This document shows, in pieces, positions 9,215-15,639 of a stretch of 64,000 bases of DNA; positions within the stretch are counted from its first letter, which is position 1, and each line of letters starts with the position of its first letter. Both the position numbers and the translations under genes were made by a program. The notes below the pieces were generated by a model that had not been told where the DNA came from, did not search any database, and saw only the letters and a list, made by a program, of their open reading frames with translations. Source of the stretch: Sphingomonas cremea. Its GTDB lineage: Bacteria; Pseudomonadota; Alphaproteobacteria; Sphingomonadales; Sphingomonadaceae. The stretch lies in NCBI RefSeq assembly GCF_021502585.1, contig NZ_JAKFGM010000001.1, forward strand, positions 496,001 to 560,000, read 5' to 3'.

Positions 9215-9253
9215 GTGCGGGCCCGAGGTATTAAACGCGCTTCCGGCCCGCAC
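9215..9253 (+). terminator. Perfect 9-bp inverted repeat after the lipoprotein gene
   Basis: GTGCGGGCC at 9215-9223 pairs exactly with GGCCCGCAC at 9245-9253, five bases after the lipoprotein stop. The loop is 21 nt and no T-tract follows. It probably acts as a 3' hairpin for the lipoprotein mRNA. Confidence 0.45.
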
Positions 9254-9355
9254 CTGCCGTCTGCTTCTGCGGCTGGTGTCTGCCATAAGCCGTGATTATT
9301 GATCCATTCGTATGATTCATTTGCCGTTCATCAGCAGAGGCGTTACCTTTCAGAC

Positions 9356-9574
9356 ATGCAGGGGCGATTCATCATCGGCGCAATCGCATTGGCGGCCTTC
9401 GGATCGTCCGCCGCCATTGCCGCTGAGCCGGTGAAACGCTGGGCCTGCAACAAGACCGAACAGACGCAGCAGCGCCAGCAGCCGGCGCAGCCGCAACGGG
9501 CCAAGCCGCAAGGATGCTCGGTGCAGCGCATGATCCCGCCGGTTGTCGATCCGACCCCGACCTTCCTGCTCTGA
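9356..9574 (+). CDS. Small exported Gln-rich protein
   Basis: 72 aa from the ATG at 9356: a signal peptide (GRFIIGAIALAAFGSSAAIAA), then ~50 residues containing two Cys and a Gln/Arg/Pro-rich stretch (TQQRQQPAQPQRAK). No family recognised. The frame continues upstream to 9299, but that part is polar and would bury the signal peptide. Two cysteines in the mature part could form a disulfide in the periplasm. Weak RBS, so moderate confidence. Confidence 0.5.
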   Translation: MQGRFIIGAIALAAFGSSAAIAAEPVKRWACNKTEQTQQRQQPAQPQRAKPQGCSVQRMIPPVVDPTPTFLL

Positions 9575-9620
9575 ATTCCACCCCATTGCCGCCACGCGAC
9601 TCGCACCCTAATTGATCGCG

Positions 9621-10589
9621 ATGAGCAATGTCATTTCCAGTCGCCTGATCGTTCTCGGCTCGGGCCCCGCGGGCTACACCGCCGCCATCTATGCCGCGCG
9701 CGCGGGCCTCAACCCGATCGTCGTCCAGGGCATCCAGCCCGGCGGCCAGCTGACCACGACCGCCGATGTCGAAAATTATCCGGGCTTCCGCAACGTCATC
9801 CAGGGACCCTGGCTGATGGAGGAAATGCAGGCCCAGGCCGAGCATGTCGGGACCAAGGTCGTCTGGGATCATGTTTCGGAAGTCGACCTGTCGCGCCGCC
9901 CATTCGTGCTGAAAGGCGACGGCGGCGCCGAATATCATGCCGATGCATTGGTCATCGCCACCGGTGCCCAGGCCAAGTGGCTCGGCCTTCCGTCGGAAGA
10001 GCATATGAAGGGCAAGGGCGCTTCCGCCTGCGCTACCTGTGACGGCTTCTTCTACCGCGGCAAGAAGGTCGCGGTGATCGGCGGCGGCAATACCGCGGTC
10101 GAGGAAGCGCTTTACCTCACCAATCACAGCCATGACGTGACCCTGATCCACCGCCGCGACTCGCTGCGCGCCGAGAAGATCCTGCAGGACCGGCTGTTCG
10201 CCCATCCCAACATCAAGATCGTCTGGGACAGTGAAGTCGCCGAATTTGTCGCCGGCGGGATGCCCGAAGCCTTGGTCGGCCTCGATATCCGCAATGTGAA
10301 GAGCGGCTCGATCACACGGATCGACGTCGACGGAGCGTTCGTCGCGATCGGCCACAAGCCGGCGACGGAGTTGTTCGAAGGCAAGTTAAAGCTCGACAGC
10401 GACGGCTATATCGAGGTCGAGACGGGCACGACCCGGACTTCAATCCCGGGCGTATTCGCCTGCGGCGACGTCATGGACAAAATCTATCGCCAGGCGGTCA
10501 CTGCCGCCGGAACCGGTTGCATGGCCGCGCTCGACGCCGAGAAATTCCTCGCCGCCGAGGAGTTTGGGGCGCTTCAGGCGGCCGAATAG
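9621..10589 (+). CDS. trxB: Thioredoxin-disulfide reductase
   Basis: 322-aa FAD/NADPH flavoprotein that keeps thioredoxin reduced. The FAD-binding [19 protein letters not shown] is near the N-terminus, the redox pair Cys137/Cys140 in [10 protein letters not shown], the NADPH-binding [10 protein letters not shown] at 154-163, and a C-terminal [10 protein letters not shown]. The ATG at 9621 is preferred to the TTG at 9612 because it gives the standard N-terminus. Followed by a ~300-bp gap. Confidence 0.96.
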   Translation: MSNVISSRLIVLGSGPAGYTAAIYAARAGLNPIVVQGIQPGGQLTTTADVENYPGFRNVIQGPWLMEEMQAQAEHVGTKVVWDHVSEVDLSRRPFVLKGDGGAEYHADALVIATGAQAKWLGLPSEEHMKGKGASACATCDGFFYRGKKVAVIGGGNTAVEEALYLTNHSHDVTLIHRRDSLRAEKILQDRLFAHPNIKIVWDSEVAEFVAGGMPEALVGLDIRNVKSGSITRIDVDGAFVAIGHKPATELFEGKLKLDSDGYIEVETGTTRTSIPGVFACGDVMDKIYRQAVTAAGTGCMAALDAEKFLAAEEFGALQAAE

Positions 10590-10895
10590 ATGGCTGATAC
10601 AACGTTTGTTTTGGTGGTGAGCGGGCTCCCGCATTTCGGTAGTTGAGTCCGACCGTCAAATTTGCGCAAGCTCCAGCGGTGCGGTCCTCCCAGACGGCCC
10701 CGTCGGAGTACAATACGGGGTGAGCGGAAGCCGGATGATCGGCACCGTTCGCAACGTTTTGGGGCCGCCGACTGTTTTGTAAATTGCTACCAGTCGCAAG
10801 ACGGTTTGGGGTGCCCGCGGCGCCCTCCTCCTATCTTTAACGTCTCCTAGCCAACAGGCCGCCAATTCTGGCGCCTGGAAACGAAGGAACTAACG
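10590..10895. other. 306-bp gap between trxB and the cold-shock-like gene
   Basis: No convincing coding frame or RNA gene seen. It contains a small hairpin, GCGGG CT CCCGC at 10621-10632, that could end the trxB transcript. The remainder is presumably promoter and leader of the downstream cold-shock-like gene, whose RBS region (AACGAAGGAACTAACG) precedes the ATG. Confidence 0.4.
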
Positions 10896-11105
10896 ATGAA
10901 GTATTTTGGCACCGTCAATTCATTTGACATCGATAAGGGCCGTGGCTCGATCAAGCCGGAAACCGGTGGCGAAAATCTCGCGTTTGAGAAGAGCGCCATG
11001 TCGTGGGACAGCAAGGTGACACCGCCCACGGTCGGCCAGCGTTTATCATACGAGGTCGGCACGAAGGACGAAAAGCCCTGCGCGCTGAATCTCGAAACGA
11101 TCTAA
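10896..11105 (+). CDS. Small cold-shock-domain-like protein with divergent RNA-binding motifs
   Basis: 69 aa. The start MKYFGTVNSFDIDKGRGSIKP aligns with the opening of CspA-type proteins (usually KGTVKWFNxxKGFGFI). Length and the closing segment also fit a cold-shock domain. The aromatic RNP1 residues are replaced (KGRGSI in place of KGFGFI), and RNP2 appears as NLAFEKS. It may retain the fold while binding nucleic acid weakly or differently. A strong terminator follows, indicating a monocistronic unit. Confidence 0.75.
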   Translation: MKYFGTVNSFDIDKGRGSIKPETGGENLAFEKSAMSWDSKVTPPTVGQRLSYEVGTKDEKPCALNLETI

Positions 11106-11111
11106 GCTGAT

Positions 11112-11137
11112 GAGGCGGGAGTAGGACCTCCCGCCTC
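11112..11137 (+). terminator. Intrinsic terminator of the cold-shock-like gene
   Basis: GAGGCGGGAG and CTCCCGCCTC form a perfect 10-bp stem around a 6-nt loop, seven bases after the stop codon, followed by a pyrimidine-rich TCTTCCTT. Confidence 0.75.
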
Positions 11138-11323
11138 TCTTCCTTGGGATGCCCGGGCCGCTCGTGAAATGAGGGCGAGCGAATTGATGCAAGGTTCGGC
11201 CATTAAAGGCGTATGGTCCGACTCCGTCCTTCTCCTGGGTGTTGTTTCGACCCCGCTTTCGTGAACGACGCTGCCGGGTTGGCTTTCATTTCGCGAACCT
11301 TCCGGCTCCCGAAGGCCTTGGCC

Positions 11324-12349
11324 ATGGAATTTTTCACGCCCCTGCATGCTGACACCTCACCCGGCCTCGCCATGGCGCTTGTCGCCTCGTCGCAAGCGCC
11401 CTTGCTGCTTCTCGACGATGACATCGCTATCGTCGGAGCGAGCAGGTCATTCTGCGACGCGTTTGGATGCGACCCCGATACCGTCAACGGCCTTGCTTTG
11501 GCCAAGCTGGGCGCAGGCGAGTGGAACGCTCCGCAACTTCACGCCCTGCTGCGGGCCACTTTCAGCGGCGCCGCCGCGATTGATGCCTATGAGATGGATC
11601 TTGTCCGCGAAGGCCAGAAGCCGGCCCGCCTGCTGCTCAATGCGCTCAGGCTCGACTATGGCGATGGCGAAGTGCCAAGAGTGTTGCTGACTGTCACCGA
11701 CGTCACCACGGCGCTCCTCGCCGCCAAGCTCAGGGATGACATGGTGCAGGAGAAGGACATCCTGCTTCAGGAGCTTCAGCACCGCGTCGCCAATAGCCTC
11801 CAGATCATCGCCTCGGTTCTAATGCAGAGTGCGCGCCGGGTGCAGTCGGAGGAAACGCGAGTTCAGCTTCACAACGCCCATCATCGTGTCATGTCGATTG
11901 CCACCCTGCAGAGACAGCTTGCGATTTCGAGCAGCGACGACGTTGCGCTACGAAAATATTTTGAGGATCTATGCGCGAGCCTCGGCGCATCGATGATCGA
12001 CAATGCCGATCGCATTTCGTTGGTGTCGAGTGCGGACGATACCGTGACCAAGGCAAACGTCTCAGTCAGCTTGGGCCTGATCGTTACCGAACTGGTCATC
12101 AATTCGCTCAAGCACGCGTTTCCCAGCCGTAAAAAGGGAGGCCACATCAACGTCGATTATCTCGCCGACGAAAAGGGCTGGACGTTGACGGTCGACGACG
12201 ATGGTGTGGGGATGCCGCAAGGCGAAGGAGCACTGAAGCCCGGACTAGGCACGGGAATTGTCGAGGCATTGTCGCGACAGCTCGGTGCTATCGTTGAGGT
12301 GGCTGATCGGGCGCCCGGAACCAAGGTCTCCATCGTTCACGTCGCATAG
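11324..12349 (+). CDS. Cytoplasmic PAS-like HisKA_2 sensor histidine kinase
   Basis: 341 aa with no membrane segment. Residues ~20-130 form a PAS-like sensor (QAPLLLLDDDIAIVGASRSF). The phosphoacceptor His153 is in LQHRVANSLQ, the HisKA_2 signature. The ATPase domain has Asn260 in ELVINSLKHAF, the G1 box DDDGVGMP and a GLGTGIVEAL loop. ATG 11324 was chosen because upstream in-frame codons (back to 11213) do not look like kinase sequence. The adjacent single-domain response regulator is the likely partner. Such kinases in Alphaproteobacteria often feed the general stress response; that link is inference. Confidence 0.88.
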   Translation: MEFFTPLHADTSPGLAMALVASSQAPLLLLDDDIAIVGASRSFCDAFGCDPDTVNGLALAKLGAGEWNAPQLHALLRATFSGAAAIDAYEMDLVREGQKPARLLLNALRLDYGDGEVPRVLLTVTDVTTALLAAKLRDDMVQEKDILLQELQHRVANSLQIIASVLMQSARRVQSEETRVQLHNAHHRVMSIATLQRQLAISSSDDVALRKYFEDLCASLGASMIDNADRISLVSSADDTVTKANVSVSLGLIVTELVINSLKHAFPSRKKGGHINVDYLADEKGWTLTVDDDGVGMPQGEGALKPGLGTGIVEALSRQLGAIVEVADRAPGTKVSIVHVA

Positions 12350-12360
12350 TCGATTTGATA

Positions 12361-12382
12361 CCCGCCAAGGCGGGCCCTTTTG
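12361..12382 (+). terminator. Short GC-rich terminator after the histidine kinase
   Basis: CCCGC, CAAG loop, GCGGG, then CCCTTTT: a 5-bp stem and short T-tract 12 bases after the kinase stop. Confidence 0.55.
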
Positions 12383-12472
12383 AACTCGCCGGGAGTTGTA
12401 GCGGTAGCACAGGCGGTCCTGAGGGTCGGTGTTGCGTAGCATTGGCGCTCCGCCTTCTCAGCGGAGTCCCCC

Positions 12473-12817
12473 ATGCACGCACTCATTATCGAAGATGATG
12501 ACTTGATCGCAATGTCGATCGAAGAAGTCCTTTCGGACTGTGGCTTCACCACCTTCGATGTGGCGGCGTCACTCGATGAGGCGGTTGCCGCAGCCACCGC
12601 GCGATGCCCTGACTTGATCACCGCAGATGTGGAGTTGAACGCCAGTTCCGGCATCGATGCGGTGCAAACCATCTGTTCGAGCAGCGTGATACCGGTCATA
12701 TTTATCACCGGACGGGCAGATACAGCGCGGTCGCGCATGCCTCAGCATATCATCCTGAGCAAGCCGTTCCAGGTCAACGAAGTGCAAGCCGCGGTTCGGG
12801 AAGTCCTGAACCAGTAA
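12473..12817 (+). CDS. Single-domain response regulator (CheY-like)
   Basis: 114 aa, receiver domain only. The acidic pocket is Asp8/Asp9 (IIEDDD), the phosphoacceptor is Asp52 (LITADVEL), Thr79 lies in FITG and Lys97 in LSKPF. With no output domain it probably relays phosphate or acts by protein binding. It is 123 bp downstream of the HisKA_2 kinase on the same strand but separated by a hairpin, so it may have its own promoter. Confidence 0.9.
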   Translation: MHALIIEDDDLIAMSIEEVLSDCGFTTFDVAASLDEAVAAATARCPDLITADVELNASSGIDAVQTICSSSVIPVIFITGRADTARSRMPQHIILSKPFQVNEVQAAVREVLNQ

Positions 12818-12838
12818 GTCCTGACTTCGTACCGGGAA

Positions 12839-13063
12839 TTACGTTGCGAACCAACCCGCGATTACCACCATGACCGCCACGGCACTCAAGCCGAGCGCCA
12901 CGAGTAACAGCAGAGCCGCGATGGTCGGGTTGCTGCCTTTTGCCACGGCAATATTGTTCAGGCGGCGCAACACCGGACGGCCTACCGGGTTCAACCATGC
13001 AGCCATTGCCGCGATCATGAAGATCACGGCGAAGCTCGCGAAAATGCGTGCGGCATCAAGCAT
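12839..13063 (-). CDS. Small two-helix membrane protein
   Basis: 74 aa with two hydrophobic helices (ASFAVIFMIAAMAAW and IAALLLLVALGLSAVAVMVV) joined by a basic loop containing PVGRPVLRRL. No family recognised. The ATG at 13063 has GAGG upstream. Its first codons overlap the end of the micro-protein gene 13056-13277 by 8 bp, so the two are probably translated together. It converges on the response regulator gene. Confidence 0.6.
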   Translation of the reverse strand: MLDAARIFASFAVIFMIAAMAAWLNPVGRPVLRRLNNIAVAKGSNPTIAALLLLVALGLSAVAVMVVIAGWFAT

Positions 13064-13277
13064 CGTCGACACCCTCGTGTCCCTGGCCGGAACGGGCCGG
13101 ATAGATCGAGCAGGGCAAAGCGCTAGCAAGGTCATTCGTTTGTGTTTCAGCAGAACTTGCCTTTACGCTGTAGCGCCCCGCAAGATCGTAATGAACTAAT
13201 CTAGCTTCGGAACTCGCTGCATTTTGAGCCAATTTTAAGGAAGCGCGTTTCCGGCCGAGCCAATATGCTTTTTCCAT
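13056..13277 (-). CDS. Micro-protein, YW-RKR...LVH family (copy 1)
   Basis: 73 aa. Residues 5-45 carry the pattern YWxxRKRxSLKLAQxAASSEARLVHYDLAGRY, written here with variable sites as x. The pattern recurs in the genes at 14075 and 14716. The segment should form one or two amphipathic helices; there is no signal peptide or membrane span. GGGAGA precedes the ATG at good spacing. I recall similar unnamed sphingomonad proteins but know no function. A motif shared with other small genes lies ~33 bp upstream. Confidence 0.6.
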   Translation of the reverse strand: MEKAYWLGRKRASLKLAQNAASSEARLVHYDLAGRYSVKASSAETQTNDLASALPCSIYPARSGQGHEGVDDA

Positions 13278-13309
13278 TATCTTCTCCCGTGAGCGAGATT
13301 ATTGAAGTG

Positions 13310-13322
13310 TTTCTCTGTCACA
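13310..13322 (-). promoter_or_regulatory. Degenerate copy of the micro-gene upstream motif
   Basis: On the minus strand it reads TGTGACAGAGAAA, 32 bp before the ATG of gene 13056-13277. It resembles the TGTGACTGAGAGAC element found at the same distance before two other small genes on this strand. Confidence 0.35.
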
Positions 13323-13451
13323 GGGCGCTCGCTTGCGATCTCAGGTGATGAGTTCATTTAGACTGCTGCCGATGAACGGTGCGTGACGATAACCAATCTA
13401 TATCCGCAATAGGGAGAAGCCGGACATCGGACCCAGTGGTGCTTCTAAGGG

Positions 13452-13781
13452 CTAGTAAATCAGTTTGCGTCGCGCCTCAAAACTGTCGTCCATTTGCTGA
13501 ATCAGGTTGGCCCGTTCCGCCCAGCTGGCCGAACTAGCTTCCATCCGCAACCGTCCATTTTTGGTCGTCATCGCCGCTGCGGCAAGGAGGTCGGCGGCGG
13601 CGCGATCCATGCAGCCCGTCACTGTATCCGCCGGCAATTTCAATGAGCGGGGCCTTCTAACGGATCGCCACTCGCGAGCGGGTGCAAGGCTGCCCCCGTC
13701 ATCCAGCCATCCATCGATCGCAAGTCGATCGGTGACTGGCGGCGGACGCTTCGGCAAAAGCGATTGCGATTTTGAGGACAT
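13452..13781 (-). CDS. Small soluble protein, unknown
   Basis: 109 aa from the ATG at 13781. The first half is Pro/Arg-rich and likely disordered. The second half is a predicted helical segment (DRAAADLLAAAAM, then SSASWAERANLIQQMDDSF, ending EARRKLIY). This half looks like a conserved domain from memory of sphingomonad hypotheticals, but no function is known to me. An ATG 10 codons upstream is possible. AAGGTG lies at RBS distance. A motif shared with gene 14716-14877 lies 31 bp upstream. Confidence 0.5.
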   Translation of the reverse strand: MSSKSQSLLPKRPPPVTDRLAIDGWLDDGGSLAPAREWRSVRRPRSLKLPADTVTGCMDRAAADLLAAAAMTTKNGRLRMEASSASWAERANLIQQMDDSFEARRKLIY

Positions 13782-13811
13782 GGTTTTCACCTTCGGCAAG
13801 CGAGAGCGCAA

Positions 13812-13828
13812 TGTCTCTCAGTCACAAG
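13812..13828 (-). promoter_or_regulatory. Shared micro-gene upstream motif
   Basis: Minus strand reads CTTGTGACTGAGAGACA. The 11-mer GACTGAGAGAC is identical to that upstream of gene 14716-14877, and both lie 31-36 bp before a start codon. It could be part of a promoter or an operator. Confidence 0.45.
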
Positions 13829-14074
13829 TTGCTTGTGGCCACAGCAGGTGATGCATGCGTCATAGCACGGCGGCTACTCTCCCGCCATGCGGGCCATCGG
13901 CAATCTATTTCAGGCTCCCCCTTGTAAGCTAATTCAGCCCCACCACTTCGAACCCTGGAACCATTCGCAACGACGGTGATTGGCGCTAAGCCGCTCCTTT
14001 CCCCTTCCTTACGAAAGCTGGCGACGGAATGATCCGGCCCGAATACGGTCGTTTCAACGAAAAGGAATGGGCAA

Positions 14075-14335
14075 GTGGAAGTCGAACTGGACTATTGGGT
14101 TACCCGCAAGCGGGTGGAAATCGAAATGGCCCGGTGCGCGACTTCGAATGAAGCGCGACTGGTTCATGAGGAAATGGCAGATCGATATTGCGCCAAGGCG
14201 CGCGAGGCCGAGGCGGCCTCACTTGTCGGGCCGGTTGTCGCGCAGTTGCCGCCCTACTTCCACGTTGTCGATGACTTTATGCACACAATCATCGGTGACC
14301 CGGTCATCGAACCTGTGCGTTGCCTGAGGCATTAA
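14075..14335 (+). CDS. Micro-protein, YW-RKR...LVH family (copy 2)
   Basis: 86 aa starting at GTG 14075, with AAAGGA eight bases upstream. Residues 6-45 match the family pattern: DYWVTRKRVEIEMARC, then SNEARLVHEEMADRYCAKARE. The C-terminal half (VAQLPPYFHVVDDFMHTIIGDPV) is not shared with the other copies. It lies on the plus strand between two minus-strand groups of micro-genes. No signal peptide; function unknown. Confidence 0.6.
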   Translation: MEVELDYWVTRKRVEIEMARCATSNEARLVHEEMADRYCAKAREAEAASLVGPVVAQLPPYFHVVDDFMHTIIGDPVIEPVRCLRH

Positions 14336-14371
14336 ACCCCTTGCTAGTGGTCGGCGCGGTTCTGCATGCGG

Positions 14372-14545
14372 CTAGGCATCCCGCCTGATGATCTTGGTTA
14401 GATCCGCGCGAATGCTCTTTCCTGAAAGATGGGCATCCACGCTGGGATAGCCCTCTCTTTTCAGCTTGGCCCTGATTTCCTCGACATTGGCTGACCCTTC
14501 GGCGAGCTGGAACGCTCGCTCGATGATATTTGGCGTTTGGGTCAT
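14372..14545 (-). CDS. 57-aa basic micro-protein (third gene of a micro-operon)
   Basis: Reads MTQTPNIIERAFQLAEG, then a helical NVEEIRAKLKREGYPSVDAHL and a basic end (SIRADLTKIIRRDA). Rich in Arg/Lys with a plausible helix-turn-helix-sized fold, but no named domain recognised. It begins six bases after the stop of the 55-aa gene upstream, with AAAGTGAG near RBS distance, so it is the distal gene of the 14877-to-14372 operon. Confidence 0.6.
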   Translation of the reverse strand: MTQTPNIIERAFQLAEGSANVEEIRAKLKREGYPSVDAHLSGKSIRADLTKIIRRDA

Positions 14546-14551
14546 TCGGAC

Positions 14552-14719
14552 TCACTTTCCGGGTGAAGGGTCGCCGCCACGCTTGGCCGCGGCGAGGGCG
14601 TCGCGGGCATTGGTGTACCGAAATCCGCCCCACGTATAGACTTTCGTCGGCACGGTGATGATGCCGTATCGGTTTAGCTCGCTTTGCTCTGTCTTTTGCG
14701 AAGGCACAGGCTGGGTCAT
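14552..14719 (-). CDS. 55-aa micro-protein (second gene of a micro-operon)
   Basis: Starts MTQPVPSQKTEQSELNRYG and continues with IITVPTKVYTWGGFRYTNA, then ARDALAAAKRGGD. The VYTWGGFRYTNARDAL segment looks like a conserved core. Its ATG overlaps the stop of the upstream 53-aa gene (ATGA), which argues strongly that both are translated. Function unknown. Confidence 0.6.
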   Translation of the reverse strand: MTQPVPSQKTEQSELNRYGIITVPTKVYTWGGFRYTNARDALAAAKRGGDPSPGK

Positions 14720-14877
14720 CGCGCCAGCACCAGGGTTCCGTTCAGCTTGGCGTCCGCGATTTGATCCGCATAGCCTTCCGCCAGCTTCTCATGGACCATT
14801 CGCGAACAATCGCAGGCGGCCCGCTCGGCCATCTGCAGGGAAACGCAATATCGCTGGTATAGATAGTTGAGGTCCAT
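14716..14877 (-). CDS. 53-aa micro-protein, YW-RKR...LVH family (copy 3, operon leader)
   Basis: Starts MDLNYLYQRYCVSLQMAERA and continues ACDCSRMVHEKLAEGYADQI. The spacing of Y, R, SL, A, R-VH, LA and Y matches the genes at 13056 and 14075, so I infer a common family. Three Cys are present. It is the first gene of a tightly packed three-gene unit, with ATGA overlap to the next. The shared GACTGAGAGAC motif lies 36 bp upstream. Confidence 0.65.
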   Translation of the reverse strand: MDLNYLYQRYCVSLQMAERAACDCSRMVHEKLAEGYADQIADAKLNGTLVLAR

Positions 14878-14912
14878 GACGGCTCCAAACTGGTAAGCGG
14901 GAGCACGTGCAG

Positions 14913-14926
14913 GTCTCTCAGTCGCA
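14913..14926 (-). promoter_or_regulatory. Shared micro-gene upstream motif
   Basis: Minus strand reads TGCGACTGAGAGAC, 36 bp before the ATG of the three-gene micro-operon. It contains the same 11-mer as the element at 13812-13828. Confidence 0.45.
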
Positions 14927-15067
14927 CATCGCCTACGAAAATTCAGGGGTGCGATAGAACGCTTTTAACATAACGCCGACCAAAGCCCTAATCGGACCGC
15001 AGGCGCGCGGGCGTTAACCTGAAGCAGAGATCGTTGCCTTAGATGTGCAGCGTCAGGAGACGCTATC

Positions 15068-15241
15068 ATGAAATTCATTTTGTTGAAGTCGCGCGGCGGC
15101 GACTATCTGGTCGTCGCGGAAAACGTCGCCTGGTTGCGCGCGCATGAAAATGGCCAAACCCAGGTGGGCGTTATCGGGGGAGCTCCAATCCTCGTGGCCG
15201 GAACCATCGAAGAAACGGCTTCCACAATCCTGGCCGGCTGA
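15068..15241 (+). CDS. 57-aa soluble beta-rich micro-protein
   Basis: Reads MKFILLKSRGGDYLVVAENV, then WLRAHENGQTQVGVIGG and ends APILVAGTIEETASTILAG. Alternating hydrophobics suggest a small beta-sheet plus a C-terminal helix. TCAGGAGACG gives a strong RBS before the ATG at 15068. I recall similar unnamed small proteins in sphingomonads. It is transcribed away from the micro-operon at 14877 and ends just before the ACP gene on the other strand. Confidence 0.7.
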   Translation: MKFILLKSRGGDYLVVAENVAWLRAHENGQTQVGVIGGAPILVAGTIEETASTILAG

Positions 15242-15268
15242 ACAGGTCTGCGGCCTGGCGGGCGCATC

Positions 15269-15562
15269 TCAATGCAGGGAAAGCGCCCGGGTCCTGGACA
15301 GCAGCCGGCCAAAGGTCATGAAGTCCTCGGCCTCGACGTCGTCATCCTCGATCAGGATGCCGAAGCGCTCCTCAATTCCGGTGAGCAGATTGGCGACCGC
15401 CATCGAATCGAACTCGGGAAGTGCGCCGAACAATTCGGTCTCGCTGTCGAACCCGGCGACACGAGCCGAGCTGAGGCCGAGCACCTCGACCAGCAGCGCA
15501 CGCAGCGTCGCTTCGACTTCGCCGCCATCCTCCAACGCCAAGACGCCTTCCCCCATGACCAT
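15269..15562 (-). CDS. Acyl carrier protein (exosortase-A-cassette type)
   Basis: 97 aa. The phosphopantetheine attachment site is Ser53 in EFDSMAVANLL, and an acidic helix (ILIEDDDVEAEDF) follows. A second ATG two codons later (15556) is equally possible. It is divergent from an AMP-dependent acyl ligase with 77 bp between them, so the two probably share a promoter region. It would carry the acyl or amino-acyl group activated by that ligase. This kind of ACP accompanies the exosortase A/PEP-CTERM locus in other proteobacteria. Confidence 0.85.
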   Translation of the reverse strand: MVMGEGVLALEDGGEVEATLRALLVEVLGLSSARVAGFDSETELFGALPEFDSMAVANLLTGIEERFGILIEDDDVEAEDFMTFGRLLSRTRALSLH

Positions 15563-15639
15563 TTCGCCCGCGCCCCTAGGAAAAGCGGAGCGCGGAGGCA
15601 AGCTTTGCACGGTTGGTTGTGGGGCGCTAGGCGGGGGGC

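Noticed and set aside
10725-10760. GGAAG ... CGTT pair upstream of the cold-shock-like gene, considered as an EcfG promoter
   Set aside because: First box departs from GGAAC and the spacing is short; too weak to claim.
12383-12445. tRNA-like stretch containing TAGCGGTAGCAC and a CCTGAGGG loop
   Set aside because: No T-arm (TTCGA) and no acceptor stem pairing; not a tRNA.
13945-13975. CTTCGAACC sequence reminiscent of a tRNA T-loop
   Set aside because: Flanking bases do not pair as a T-stem and no other tRNA arms are found on either strand.
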